Shown here: positions 1 to 7,771 of the stretch, piece after piece
How positions within the stretch are numbered: the first letter of the stretch is position 1
Layout: every line of letters begins with the position of its first letter
From: Okeanomitos corallinicola TIOX110
Lineage (GTDB): Bacteria; Cyanobacteriota; Cyanobacteriia; Cyanobacteriales; Nostocaceae
Assembly (NCBI RefSeq): GCF_038050375.1
Contig: NZ_CP150886.1
Span: 2,583,318 to 2,647,317, forward strand
Direction: 5' to 3'
Length of the DNA: 64,000 bases
Position numbers and translations under genes: made by a program
Notes under the pieces: generated by a model
Told to the model about the DNA's origin: nothing
What the model saw: the letters and a program-made list of their open reading frames with translations, nothing else
Database searches by the model: none

Positions 1-507
1 CAAGTTTACTGGTTTTGGTTGTCTAATATGACTCAGGTATTCTGAAAACTTTGCAAGTGTTCGCAACTCACTAATAGGTAAAATACCTTTATTTTCAGAT
101 ACTGTTGTGGCGAATCCTATAATTGTCGCCTGTTGCAATGATTCGTTCAGATGGACAACCATATAGCCAATTCTATCTGACCAAACATCTGGTGGTACAT
201 AACAAACATCTGCATCTGATAGCACCGGACGACACTCTAACTTACCGTAATTTTTTACATCTATATCTGCCACATCTGTAAAAGTTAGCATTACTTTATC
301 ATGACTATCACTTTGAGCGACATCTGTGTCTAGTCCCATGCATCGCAGATAAAAATCTACTGTATGTACGGCTAAAATATTGTGATAGACTTTTCGGACT
401 TTCTCGGCAGTAAATTGTGCTTGAGATAACTGTTGCGCTATTCTATGTGCTTTCAAAGGGATAGGGACTGTAAAAGTCAATGCTTCTATCATGCTACTAA
501 TTTCCAT
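1..507 (-). CDS. DUF1822 family protein (partial, C-terminus beyond window)
   Basis: An open frame of 169 codons runs from ATG at 507 off the left edge with no stop. The protein has the pattern I associate with the cyanobacterial DUF1822 family: an N-terminal LTFTVPIPLKAHRIAQQL stretch, a central FYLRCMGLDTD, then KLECRPVLSDADVCYVPPD and SHIRQPKPVNL near the cut. It has no signal peptide or membrane segment in the visible part. It lies 39 bp downstream of a sigma-factor-like gene on the same strand, so the two are probably co-transcribed. The biochemical role of DUF1822 is unknown to me; the pairing suggests a regulatory partner of the sigma-like protein, which is inference. Confidence 0.8.
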   Translation of the reverse strand, partial: MEISSMIEALTFTVPIPLKAHRIAQQLSQAQFTAEKVRKVYHNILAVHTVDFYLRCMGLDTDVAQSDSHDKVMLTFTDVADIDVKNYGKLECRPVLSDADVCYVPPDVWSDRIGYMVVHLNESLQQATIIGFATTVSENKGILPISELRTLAKFSEYLSHIRQPKPVNL

Positions 508-546
508 AATTGAAAAATTACCTCGCCAATTAGCTAAATTTTTGTA

Positions 547-1554
547 TTAATCTTGTAAGTATTCCTGAAAAGTAGAGCTAAATTTTTTTACGCAACGATT
601 GTAAAAACTACAAAGGGTTTGAATGGAATCAATTTGCCATTTATCTGCCAAATATTCCCAAGTTTTATCTCCCCACACTTTCTCCAACGCAATAACTTTA
701 AAATTTACATCTGGTCTTCCTGTGATGTGTGCGTTACTAAACACACTATCTGGGTCTGATTCGATCAAATCTCTCAGTTGTTGTGATTTGGAAAACGCTG
801 CTTCTTTTTGCCAAGGTATTTCTAAAGTTTCTGCGTTATCTAGGGAGACTATTTTAATTCTAGAGTGCTTATCATCTGTTATTTTTTTGCTAATTTTTGG
901 TAATTTTGTGATACCCCTCTTCTTATATTTATCGCGTACATCACTAATTTTTTTACAGAGCAAAAAATTAACCCAAGTCATTAGGTGAGCACGACTTGGG
1001 TCGTATTTGTGAATATTTAGGCACACATACAGTAGAGTTTCCTGAATTGCCTCGTTATATATGTATTTACCATCTAAACTAGGCGGCAATAGAAAAGATA
1101 CGTTGTTAAGATTGTGAATTTTATCTGATATTTGGATAGCTTCAACTAACAAATTTAAAGCCAGCCTCCGTTGATTACTATCAGGTGCGGCCTTTTTGGC
1201 TTCTTGAGCTATCTGATCAATTATTATGTGATCGCTCAATATTTTTTTCAAAGCTCGATTCCGCCGAGAATTTGCCCATTCTCTTATGGGTATGCGTTGT
1301 GGATTATAACTATCTATATCGTGGCTAATATCATGCAAAAGTTGCTTCCGTAAGTCCAAAGAAATTTTTTGCACAACATGAGGGAGTAATTTTGACGGAC
1401 GACAAAGTCTGTGCGATCGCATTATTGCATCAACTAGTTCACCCAGAGCTTGCTGTCGTTCTAGACTCTGTGTTAGGTACTGTTGTAGCCTATCAGCTAA
1501 CTGTTGAAGTTGCACATCAAAATCAGGTAAATCACTTGGGAAAGAGTCAACCAT
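547..1554 (-). CDS. Sigma-70-like (ECF-type) regulatory protein
   Basis: This encodes a 335-residue soluble protein. Residues about 166-200 resemble sigma region 2, with NEAIQETLLYVCLNIHKYDPS followed by an SRAHLMTWVNF segment (the helix that in sigma-70 proteins contacts the -10 element and core). The C-terminal part, with LADKWQIDSIQTLCSFYNRC, could be a divergent region 4 helix-turn-helix. I start it at ATG 1554 rather than the longer frame at 1605, because GGAAGA lies about 8 bases upstream. The next gene downstream is DUF1822. Similarity to true ECF sigma factors is weak, so it may be a specialised sigma-like factor or a degenerate one. Confidence 0.6.
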   Translation of the reverse strand: MVDSFPSDLPDFDVQLQQLADRLQQYLTQSLERQQALGELVDAIMRSHRLCRPSKLLPHVVQKISLDLRKQLLHDISHDIDSYNPQRIPIREWANSRRNRALKKILSDHIIIDQIAQEAKKAAPDSNQRRLALNLLVEAIQISDKIHNLNNVSFLLPPSLDGKYIYNEAIQETLLYVCLNIHKYDPSRAHLMTWVNFLLCKKISDVRDKYKKRGITKLPKISKKITDDKHSRIKIVSLDNAETLEIPWQKEAAFSKSQQLRDLIESDPDSVFSNAHITGRPDVNFKVIALEKVWGDKTWEYLADKWQIDSIQTLCSFYNRCVKKFSSTFQEYLQD

Positions 1555-1807
1555 ACTAAATTCTTCCGAAGATTTCAAGATACAGTAGTCCTGGAAAAGT
1601 ATCAAGTGATACTATTTAACCCTGATTAGGTTCGGCGAATCTAAAATTGCACTCCCGATGATAATGAGGAATGAAACTTTGAACCTCTAATCATCTTTCT
1701 GACTGACTGGCAAAACTTTACGCCAGTCCTACTTTTTGTTACAAAACTTTATATAATCCATTGTTACCCTTACAATCAATGAAGATAAAAGTGGCGTAAA
1801 AACTATG

Positions 1808-1923
1808 GAGTATTTCTGAAAGATTAGTAGGTAGGTATGCTTGGATCTGCGTTGCATTCTCTGCTTTAACCGCAGCAGAGGTATTCTTAATCTACCCCAT
1901 AGGTCAAGGTTATTTCTCTAACT
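1808..1923 (+). pseudogene. psbA: psbA (photosystem II D1 protein) relic
   Basis: Read on the plus strand from about 1836, the DNA encodes [23 protein letters not shown] and YFSN before a stop. D1 proteins carry [23 protein letters not shown] and SFSDG in the same order and spacing, just before the segment that leads into the non-haem-iron histidines. Immediately upstream, GGAGTATTTCTGAAAGATT resembles a damaged form of the preceding D1 codons. Only about 35 codons remain, with in-frame damage and no flanking D1 sequence, so this is a dead fragment. The alternative, chance similarity, is unlikely given the matched run. Confidence 0.72.
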
Positions 1924-2411
1924 GAAGCAAAGCGTCATTAATTTCTTTATGGAGTTTAATGGCTGCTAGAATTTTTTAACGAATACTTAGAAGCAGTAAA
2001 CAGTTAAATAAACACTTGTTTCACGAACAACTAAGGAATCGTACTTAAAACTCTCCAGATCAAGAAAGCTCTCAGCAAACTGTGCTTTTACCGCAAAAAT
2101 GGACAGACTTTGAACCATAAGGTGACCAAAAAATAACGTAATTTCAAGACTTGTAAACAATCAACATCTCATGTTGTGAATCAAATAATGACCGCAATTT
2201 TAATTTATGAATCATAATACGACCAAAAGTTTGGTTTACTTCATCTTTTTCATATCTGACTTTAACGCCCTTACAACCCATCCAAAGTGGAAGTGCTGTT
2301 GAGAGTTTTCTTGTTCTTGGTGATTATGGTTTCAAAGCTTCGCAATGCAGAGATCCACATGTTCCAATGGCAACAATATTGTACTTGTGAACATTCTCTA
2401 ATTAAGAAAAA

Positions 2412-2427
2412 ACCTGGCTTCCCAGGT
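2412..2427. repeat. Short hairpin upstream of the BLIP-like gene
   Basis: A perfect 6-bp inverted repeat (ACCTGG / CCAGGT) is separated by four bases. It follows an A-run and lies 35 bp before the ATG at 2463. It may be a leftover terminator or a repeat half; no T-run follows it. Confidence 0.4.
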
Positions 2428-2462
2428 AATTAACAAATTTAAACTATCCCCCATTGTAAAGC

Positions 2463-2837
2463 ATGAATACTTCGCCTAACAAATCAAATAACTCCCCCAC
2501 CCCCAAGAGTGGATTCATCCGTTCCTTGCTAACCATTGGCTTCATCTTTGGCGTAGGAGTTGCCAATGGTGTAGTCAGCACCGTTCACACTCCCAGCACT
2601 GAAGTCTGCAAACCTGTCATTGGACTTGGGCAATACGAAAAAATCAGGGTTGGTGTCACAACACTGACCGCAGCCAGAAGCATCCTTGGTTGTGAAGGTG
2701 AGGAAAACCTTCGGACTAAAGGTGAAGCAACTTACACCTGGGGAAGTGGAAAACAGGTTCTAAAAGTCACCTTTAAAGGCGACATTGATGCGGGTACTGC
2801 TCTTGTTACCTCTAAAACCCAAATAGGTTTACGGTAA
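2463..2837 (+). CDS. Membrane-anchored BLIP/SmpA-like small protein
   Basis: The 124-residue product has a polar N-terminus, one hydrophobic segment at about residues 20-38 (signal anchor), then a single extracytoplasmic repeat. That repeat has the BLIP/SmpA-OmlA signature: YEKIRVGVTTLTAARSILG, a conserved cysteine, TYTWGSG and LKVTFKGD followed by LVTSKTQIGL. Proteins of this kind are exported and often bind other proteins or assemble outer-membrane complexes, but no partner can be named here. It stands alone between decayed DNA and an IS fragment, with no strong ribosome binding site. The function remains unknown. Confidence 0.6.
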   Translation: MNTSPNKSNNSPTPKSGFIRSLLTIGFIFGVGVANGVVSTVHTPSTEVCKPVIGLGQYEKIRVGVTTLTAARSILGCEGEENLRTKGEATYTWGSGKQVLKVTFKGDIDAGTALVTSKTQIGLR

Positions 2838-2946
2838 AACACGGGCGAGGTGATTACATGACATTTTTATCATCGCCGCCATTCATGTATCAAATAAATT
2901 TCACTTGGTGTAGCTTTTCATCAATTATTTTTTCCTCTTGTGAGAA

Positions 2947-2977
2947 ATCCGGGCTTTATCGTAAAATTTTCCCGGAT
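2947..2977. repeat. Inverted repeat between BLIP-like gene and ISKra4-type fragment
   Basis: ATCCGGG at 2947-2953 and CCCGGAT at 2971-2977 form a perfect 7-bp stem with a 17-base loop. It follows the gene ending at 2837 by about 110 bp and could terminate its transcript, though no T-run is present. Confidence 0.35.
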
Positions 2978-3005
2978 GGATACGGTGACACCCTATACTC
3001 CCCAT

Positions 3006-3917
3006 TTACACTTTAGTGCCATAACGTTGAGAGCGAAAAATTTTGGGGGAGATGGGGTAGATAATTGGATTGGAGATAATAAAGTTACTCATCCCAAAGC
3101 CCTTGAAACTTGGTAGATGCAAGTTCGGTCCTTGAGATTTTAACACCTCAAATACTCGACGTTGGGGTTTGGTATCGTAACAATAAACCATGCCAAAACA
3201 TTTAGACGCGCCGTCTGCTTTGATACTCTTGCCAGCAATAACTTCAAAATTTCCGGCTTTTTTAGATTTCCTGTCGTAAGAACGAACGTATCCTCCATCC
3301 ATACCCACTACCAACGGCAAATCTGGTTTCGGTAGCTTCTCCCAATCTCTCTGACAACCCTCAAATAATATTCCTGCTTCTGCTGGTAATTCTGATTCCA
3401 ACCGCTTACCAAGGGAGTGTAAATTGTTCCGTATAGATGTAGGGTTTATTTCTCCTTCTATTGGTAGTAATTCTTGTAATAATTTGCTGGACAGTCCATA
3501 GGACATGAGAGAGGCAAATTTTGATTCTAAATAGAGTAATTCGGGTGATGTGCGTTCTTTTAGTAGGGTTGCAACTGGGTTAAAGCTACGAGTTGCTTGC
3601 TCGCTACAAGCACAGTGAAATAAGCGATGACATTGCAGTTTTAATTTACCGAACGGTGTTCTATGTGTGATTGTCCGTTTATCTTTATGCAATAATTTGT
3701 TGCCACAATGTGAGCATAACTCTTGCTGTTTTTGATATTCTGCTATCTGTTGCTCAACTATGCTGCGTTGTGTCTGAAGCAATAATTCTTTGCCTTGGGC
3801 TAGGGTAAGTCCTAAGTTTTCAGGTTGTAGATTACCTTTTTCAATTTCTAAAACTTCTTGAATTAATTGGGTTTCTCCTGAATCTGATTCAACAATTACT
3901 TGGATTTTAAATTTCAC
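3006..3917 (-). pseudogene. ISKra4-type transposase, C-terminus replaced
   Basis: Residues 1-265 match the N-terminal and central part of ISKra4-type transposases as I know them: a zinc-binding motif (CSHCGNKL with later C-x-C residues), a helical linker and the first part of the DDE core (LVVGMDGGYVRSYDRK). After KSQG the reading frame passes into unrelated sequence rich in Pro/Ile/Asn and stops about 38 codons later, so the remaining catalytic acidic residues are missing. Family members are usually about 470-490 residues, against 303 here. The reason is an internal deletion or recombination near 3125, and the protein should be inactive. Confidence 0.75.
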
Positions 3918-4014
3918 ACTATCTCCTGCTCAAATAACATCAATTTTCTATCTCCAGTGGCGTATTGTATTAAATTAGGACTTACGCATTGACAAAAAAT
4001 ATGATCTATGAACT

Positions 4015-5004
4015 CTAGATCATGCGATAGCGAAGCGCTGCTGCAAGCAGTTCGCTATTAAGATTAGCAAAAATATGCTCACGTACAACTAAAGTAAACA
4101 GATTCCGTTGTATTTCATACCAATTGCTAATTACTTTTTCAGAGCGCATAAACTCCAATTTCACAAAAGCTTGAAGTGAACAAAATATATGTGTTTTGAT
4201 TGTATAGGTATCTCTAACCATGAATCTACAAATTCCACATACTTGTTTTATAGCACGATGAAAGGTTTCAATACCCCAATGAGTATCATGAATTGTGATA
4301 AATTCATTTCTGGTTATGTCTTGGATTTTCTCCTCATCTGGCAGATATAAAATATAATGTCTAGAGTCTTCTTTTTTAAAGTCTTTCCTAAACAACTTTA
4401 TAAATCCAAATTCTTTCAGATGAGTCCTTAATCCTTCTTCAGAAATAGCCAGAGTGCTGACCTGACAATACTTATGTGGCTCGTTTGAAACAGTTCTATT
4501 TTTTTCAATTCCGAATAAAAACCCCAATTTCTGGTTTTTTAGAAACTTCAAGTTTTCTACTCCAGAATACCAACTATCTCCTGTTACCATTCTGGGTTTG
4601 ACTCCCCAGCTTATTATTTCACTTACCATTTCTCTAAAATAATCGTTTTTTGTTTTTCCCTCCTTTTTATCATATATTCTGTAATTAATTGGGACTGAAT
4701 TACCATTAATATCACTGTAATATAAAGTGATTAAATTTAAGCCAATAATAGTTTTATGGGCTTTTCCTGACCAAAAATAACCGATTAATTCGGCATTTTT
4801 GGGGTCGCTGTAAATCTTTTCTATAACCGTGTCATCTACACTTAATATTCCTCCTTCTAGGTTAATTATTTTCTCTATTATTTTGAATAAATCTTTGGGT
4901 TCGTATCTCTCTCTCAATAAAAAGCGGTTTACACTATCATGTGAAACATTTCCCAATATCTCTGCTAACCTACTGCACCCTCCATACTTTGGCTCTGACA
5001 GCAA
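4015..5004 (-). CDS. DDE transposase (IS701/ISC1217-like)
   Basis: The protein has the IS4-superfamily DDE layout: SVDDTVIEK with the first Asp, TGDSWYSGVENLKFLK with the second Asp, and HWGIETFHRAIKQ with the catalytic Glu in a Y/W-x-IE-x-F-x3-K context. It would cut and join the ends of the surrounding element. The frame starts at TTG 5004, and no good ATG is present upstream, where a dispersed repeat (5041-5062) has been inserted; the native N-terminus may be lost. The last 12 residues, SELLAAALRYRMI, come from a 32-bp repeat at 4024-4055. Activity is therefore doubtful. Family assignment between IS701 and ISC1217 groups is uncertain. Confidence 0.75.
   Translation of the reverse strand: MLSEPKYGGCSRLAEILGNVSHDSVNRFLLRERYEPKDLFKIIEKIINLEGGILSVDDTVIEKIYSDPKNAELIGYFWSGKAHKTIIGLNLITLYYSDINGNSVPINYRIYDKKEGKTKNDYFREMVSEIISWGVKPRMVTGDSWYSGVENLKFLKNQKLGFLFGIEKNRTVSNEPHKYCQVSTLAISEEGLRTHLKEFGFIKLFRKDFKKEDSRHYILYLPDEEKIQDITRNEFITIHDTHWGIETFHRAIKQVCGICRFMVRDTYTIKTHIFCSLQAFVKLEFMRSEKVISNWYEIQRNLFTLVVREHIFANLNSELLAAALRYRMI
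4024..4055. repeat. 32-bp dispersed repeat inside transposase 3' end
   Basis: The sequence starting GCGATAGCGAAGCGCTGCTG is identical over 32 bp to 42770-42801. On the minus strand it supplies codons for GELLAAALRYR. A shortened relative lies near 9622-9642. Confidence 0.85.
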
Positions 5005-5163
5005 AAATAAGGTGTAGATGTCTAGATTGCATTGTGCTGTCGTTCGCGTTAGCGTTGCGTAGCAAGGGTTTAGTAATTTCTCTCATTCTCCCACACCCAT
5101 TACTAGACGACCCATATTTATCAATGCACTATTTTATTATTCTGTCAATGCGTAAGTCCTAAT

Positions 5164-5515
5164 TAATATGAATTAAATGCACAACAGCTTATCAACATGA
5201 GAAATTAGATATTTTGCTGGCAAATTGAAGTATGAATTATTTTCAGGTATAGATGCAGAGTGTGAAAACTGTATTGCTTTCAGCTTGCTTGTCGCCCCCT
5301 CAAGCGATCGTCTTTCAACCCACATTCCGCAGATGTGGACAATAAGGGTGAGTGTTTATTATTTTTGAACGTAATATCAATGGTTGTGAGTTTTTTGTTG
5401 TCAAAAAGCTAGATATTTATCACTAGTGGGGATATGGCAATTGCCCTATCACACTTCATCAAACGTTATATTTGCTCAACATCAAATCGGTATAATCAGT
5501 TGTACAATCTCTCCC
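5164..5515. other. Upstream region of the Rpn-type gene
   Basis: No gene was seen between the insertion sequence and the nuclease gene. The stretch contains the first copy of a ~103-bp repeat (5344-5445) that recurs downstream of the same gene. Confidence 0.6.
5344..5445 (+). repeat. ~103-bp repeat, copy 1
   Basis: This copy starts AAGGGTGAG, contains TTATTATTTTTGAACGTAAT and ATCAATGGTTGTGAG, and ends in GGCAATTGCC. Copies 2 and 3 lie at 6481-6584 and 6663-6766, at roughly 80-90 per cent identity by eye. Copy 1 is upstream of the Rpn-type gene and the other two are downstream. Confidence 0.8.
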
Positions 5516-6286
5516 ATGTATGACGATACCTGCCGATACCTTGCCGAATACTTCTCGGCCGACTTCGCCAGTTGGCTGTTAGGAAAGTCTGTCACAATGA
5601 CAGAACTCAAACCCTCTGAACTCTCCCTCGATCCGATTCGTGCCGATGCCCTAATTTTACTGGAATCAGACGAATCCGTTTTGCATATCGAGTTCCAAAC
5701 ACTTCCCAAAAACAATATTCCATTCCGTGTTTTGGATTACCGCGTGCGAATGTACCGCAAAGATCCAACTAAACCGATGCGGCAAGTTGTGATTTATCTG
5801 AAGCAGACTAGCTCAGAGTTAGTTTATCAAACCAGTTTCACAATGGAACGCACACGCCATGAATTTGATGTCATTCGTTTGTGGGAGCAACCTGCTTCAC
5901 TATTTTTGCAATATCCTGGACTATTGCCCTTTGCTACACTGGGACAGACTGCCAATCCAGCAGAGACATTACGTCAGGTAACTAAAATTGCCGATCAGAT
6001 TGAAGACCCAGCGATACAGGCGAATCTGATAGCAGCCTCAGCAATTCTGGCTGGGTTAAGATTAGAGCAAGACGTAATTTATAGTTTAGTGCGGAGAGAC
6101 ATCATGCAAGAATCTGTGATTTACCGTTCGATTCAGGAAGAAGCAGGGGCAAAAAAACAGAGAGAAATTGCCAATAATTTACTAAGGGAAGGTTTAGCGA
6201 TTGAGATGGTTGCTCGCGTAACAGGCTTATCGCTCAAAGAAGTCCAACAAATTCAACAACAACTGAATGAGTCTCCACAGAATTAG
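5516..6286 (+). CDS. Rpn family recombination-promoting nuclease
   Basis: The 256-residue product matches the Rpn/YhgA-like group (PD-(D/E)xK nuclease fold). Visible core residues are D44 in IRADALILL, then E59 and Q61 in HIEFQT, the D...ExQ variant of the site. The C-terminal third is helical and ends in a helix-turn-helix-like GLAIEMVARVTGLSLKEVQQ. I choose ATG 5516 because the upstream extension has no homology-like content. Members act on DNA and are associated with RecA-independent recombination. Here the gene sits among insertion sequences and is bracketed by three repeat copies, which fits that role but does not prove it. Confidence 0.85.
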   Translation: MYDDTCRYLAEYFSADFASWLLGKSVTMTELKPSELSLDPIRADALILLESDESVLHIEFQTLPKNNIPFRVLDYRVRMYRKDPTKPMRQVVIYLKQTSSELVYQTSFTMERTRHEFDVIRLWEQPASLFLQYPGLLPFATLGQTANPAETLRQVTKIADQIEDPAIQANLIAASAILAGLRLEQDVIYSLVRRDIMQESVIYRSIQEEAGAKKQREIANNLLREGLAIEMVARVTGLSLKEVQQIQQQLNESPQN

Positions 6287-6366
6287 TCCTAACTGTATGG
6301 TTATAGCAGTCTAACAAATCGGTTGCAGTACACTGACAAGAAAAGATGTTCATCTTTGATGATAAA

Positions 6367-6402
6367 GCGATTGCCTTTGGCACTGCGCTCCGCGCAATCG
6401 CC
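6367..6402. repeat. Small dispersed palindromic repeat
   Basis: GCGATTGCC at the left and GCGCAATCGC at the right frame a GGCACTGCGCTCC core. The same element occurs inverted at 14389-14423, and variants lie at 9583-9643, 11062-11113 and 20152-20185. Confidence 0.75.
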
Positions 6403-6480
6403 CCTCATTGTGCTGTTGGTGATAGTTCCTTGAGGGGGAGATATTGAGTAGTCGAAAATTACCCCTTGTTTATTCTCAAT

Positions 6481-6584
6481 AAGGGTGAGCAGTTATTATT
6501 TTTGAACGTGATATCAATGGTTGTGAGCTTGATTATTGTCAATAAGCTGGATATTTATCGCAGGTGGGGGATATGGCGATCGCC
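6481..6584 (+). repeat. ~103-bp repeat, copy 2
   Basis: This is the second copy of the repeat described at 5344. It is preceded by a segment (CCTTGAGGGGGAGATATTGA, from 6429) that is also duplicated before copy 3, so copies 2 and 3 arose by tandem duplication of about 182 bp. It ends in GGCGATCGCC, a HIP1-containing palindrome. Confidence 0.85.
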
Positions 6585-6662
6585 TTTCAATGTGGTGTTG
6601 GTGATAATTCCTTGAGGGGGAGATATTGAGTAGTCGAAAATTGCCCCTTATTTATTGTCAAT

Positions 6663-6766
6663 AGGGGTGAGTAGTTATTATTTTTGAACCTAATATCAAT
6701 GGTTATGAGCTTTATTATTGGCAATAAGCTGGATGTTTATCACAAGTGAGGGATTTAGCGATCGCA
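6663..6766 (+). repeat. ~103-bp repeat, copy 3
   Basis: This third copy lies 182 bp after copy 2, with scattered substitutions. It ends in AGCGATCGCA. Confidence 0.85.
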
Positions 6767-6909
6767 GAGCGATTATGAAAGTAATTTAATTGCTGGTATC
6801 GTATCAGTGGTGCAAATTATGAACCAATAGTAAAAATTGAAGTTTTAAGGGTCTAAAATAATGATGTAGCAATTTAGTCACAATTGCTGATTATTATAGA
6901 GGTGTGCTT

Positions 6910-7008
6910 ATGGATACTAATAATAGTGTAATAATTGACAGTATTCAGATTCTTTTTAAACTTAATGATAAAGATAAGAATGATTGCTTAAAAAGTCTTC
7001 TAGGGAGC
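6910..7008 (+). pseudogene. 5' fragment of an unknown gene cut by an IS derivative
   Basis: ATG at 6910 has a good ribosome site (GAGGTG about 6 bases upstream) and opens a 33-codon frame, MDTNNSVIIDSIQILFKLND and onward, that runs directly into the inverted repeat of the IS4-type derivative at 7008. The frame then reads IS sequence and stops at 7058. No continuation is visible on the far side, where a fragment of a different gene lies on the opposite strand. I do not recognise the family. Confidence 0.5.
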
Positions 7009-7470
7009 ATTAGTGACAAGTTAAGGAAAAGGAGAAATTGTCAAGGGTGGGATTTGTAGTGGTAAAAAACATGGGAAACTTAGTCTAGACAAGTAATTGA
7101 GCGATTGAGACAAGCCATGACCACCAGCCGAAAAACTAATCGAGACCACGCAAAAAAGAAACACAGACCAATGGTGGAAGACGAAGTAATTGCAGAGCAA
7201 CTGGAAAGATTACTGACACCAGCGATTACAAATCAAGAAAATTACTACAGAAAATTAGGACTCAGAGAACGGATACTGAATTTACCGTTGATGATGGCGG
7301 CGGTGTTAACCCTGTTGTGGAGAGACGTAGCCGGAGTCAGAGAACTGACAAGAATATTAGCTAGAGATGGTTTTCTGTGGTGTAATCCCACAAAAGTTAG
7401 TCATTTTTTTTTCAACAATTCTCTGAAAGCCTCTTGACAAAAGACTTACAGCCTTAACTTGTCACCAATG
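7008..7470 (+). mobile_element. Internally deleted IS4-type element (463 bp)
   Basis: The left ~390 bp and the right ~70 bp match the full-length element at 12660-14156 almost exactly (a single difference noted, A7111 against G12763). About 1.03 kb of the middle is missing. Both ends keep the inverted repeat CATTRGTGACAAGTTAAGG. Deletion occurred between GTCA after codon 94 and the T-run near the 3' end. It lacks a functional transposase but retains both ends, so it could be moved in trans. Confidence 0.9.
7117..7437 (+). pseudogene. Truncated IS4-type transposase (N-terminal part)
   Basis: The first ~94 residues equal those of the transposase at 12769-14112 (ATG followed by TTSRKTNRDHAKKK). 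The frame then crosses the deletion joint into HFFFNNSLKAS and stops. All three catalytic acidic residues are absent. It could at most act as an N-terminal fragment that binds the element ends. Confidence 0.9.
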
Positions 7471-7585
7471 TGCTGCAATTGATTTTTCTGCTGCAATATC
7501 CACATATAAGCGATCGCCACCATATTCCAAAGTATAATCTTCTGTTAAGATGTTCCAACCACAGCGTAAGAGCATCTCAATTAGG
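7471..7585 (-). pseudogene. xisH: XisH-like (fdxN excision factor) fragment
   Basis: On the minus strand the DNA reads LIEMLLRCGWNILTEDYTLE followed by YGGDRLYVDIAAEKSIAA and then meets the IS end. XisH proteins have the same order: an ALxKDGWTITHDP-like start, an LYxDLGAEKxIAAE stretch, then IAVEIKSF. XisH with XisI is known from excision of the heterocyst fdxN element and also occurs as many orphan copies in Nostocales. The C-terminal two-thirds are missing and no start codon is evident, so this is dead. Confidence 0.65.
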
Positions 7586-7771
7586 CTTGACAGCAGAGTT
7601 GAGAGGAATCTAATGTAGAGTCAATGAAACAGGAAGAGAGAACACGAATCATATTGTTATCCATACCAGTTGCCTGAAACCGATTCTCTAAGTAAGTTGG
7701 CGTAAAGGTTTCAGGCTTAATAGGTTTTTCTATACACTTGAGCCTAAAATTTCGTCAGGAGAAATATCAAG

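Larger units (their letters stand above)
1606..2462. other. Gene-poor 857-bp region
   Basis: No convincing intact gene is present. The stretch contains a D1 (psbA) relic at 1808-1923 and a short hairpin at 2412-2427 (ACCTGG, loop CTTC, CCAGGT) just before the next gene. Short open stretches on both strands show no recognisable protein. It looks like decayed sequence rather than a regulatory region. Confidence 0.6.
3974..5163 (-). mobile_element. Complete DDE insertion sequence with 21-bp terminal inverted repeats
   Basis: A 21-bp sequence beginning ATTAGGACTTACGCATTGAC at 3974 is repeated perfectly as its reverse complement ending at 5163. Between these ends lies one transposase gene on the minus strand. 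The flanking AATT on both sides could be a target duplication, but it is palindromic and merges with the repeat, so the exact ends are uncertain. The element sits immediately upstream of the ISKra4-type pseudogene. Short dispersed repeats have entered both ends of its transposase frame. Confidence 0.85.
6287..6909. other. Repeat-filled region downstream of the Rpn-type gene
   Basis: No gene is recognised. It contains a palindromic dispersed repeat at 6367-6402, two tandem ~182-bp blocks (about 6430-6611 and 6611-6792), and within them copies 2 and 3 of the ~103-bp repeat. Confidence 0.65.

Noticed and set aside
2280-2434. Possible gene fragment reading FQWQQYCTCEHSLIKKKPG
   Set aside because: No family was recognised and no start or continuing frame was found; it is left as unassigned DNA.
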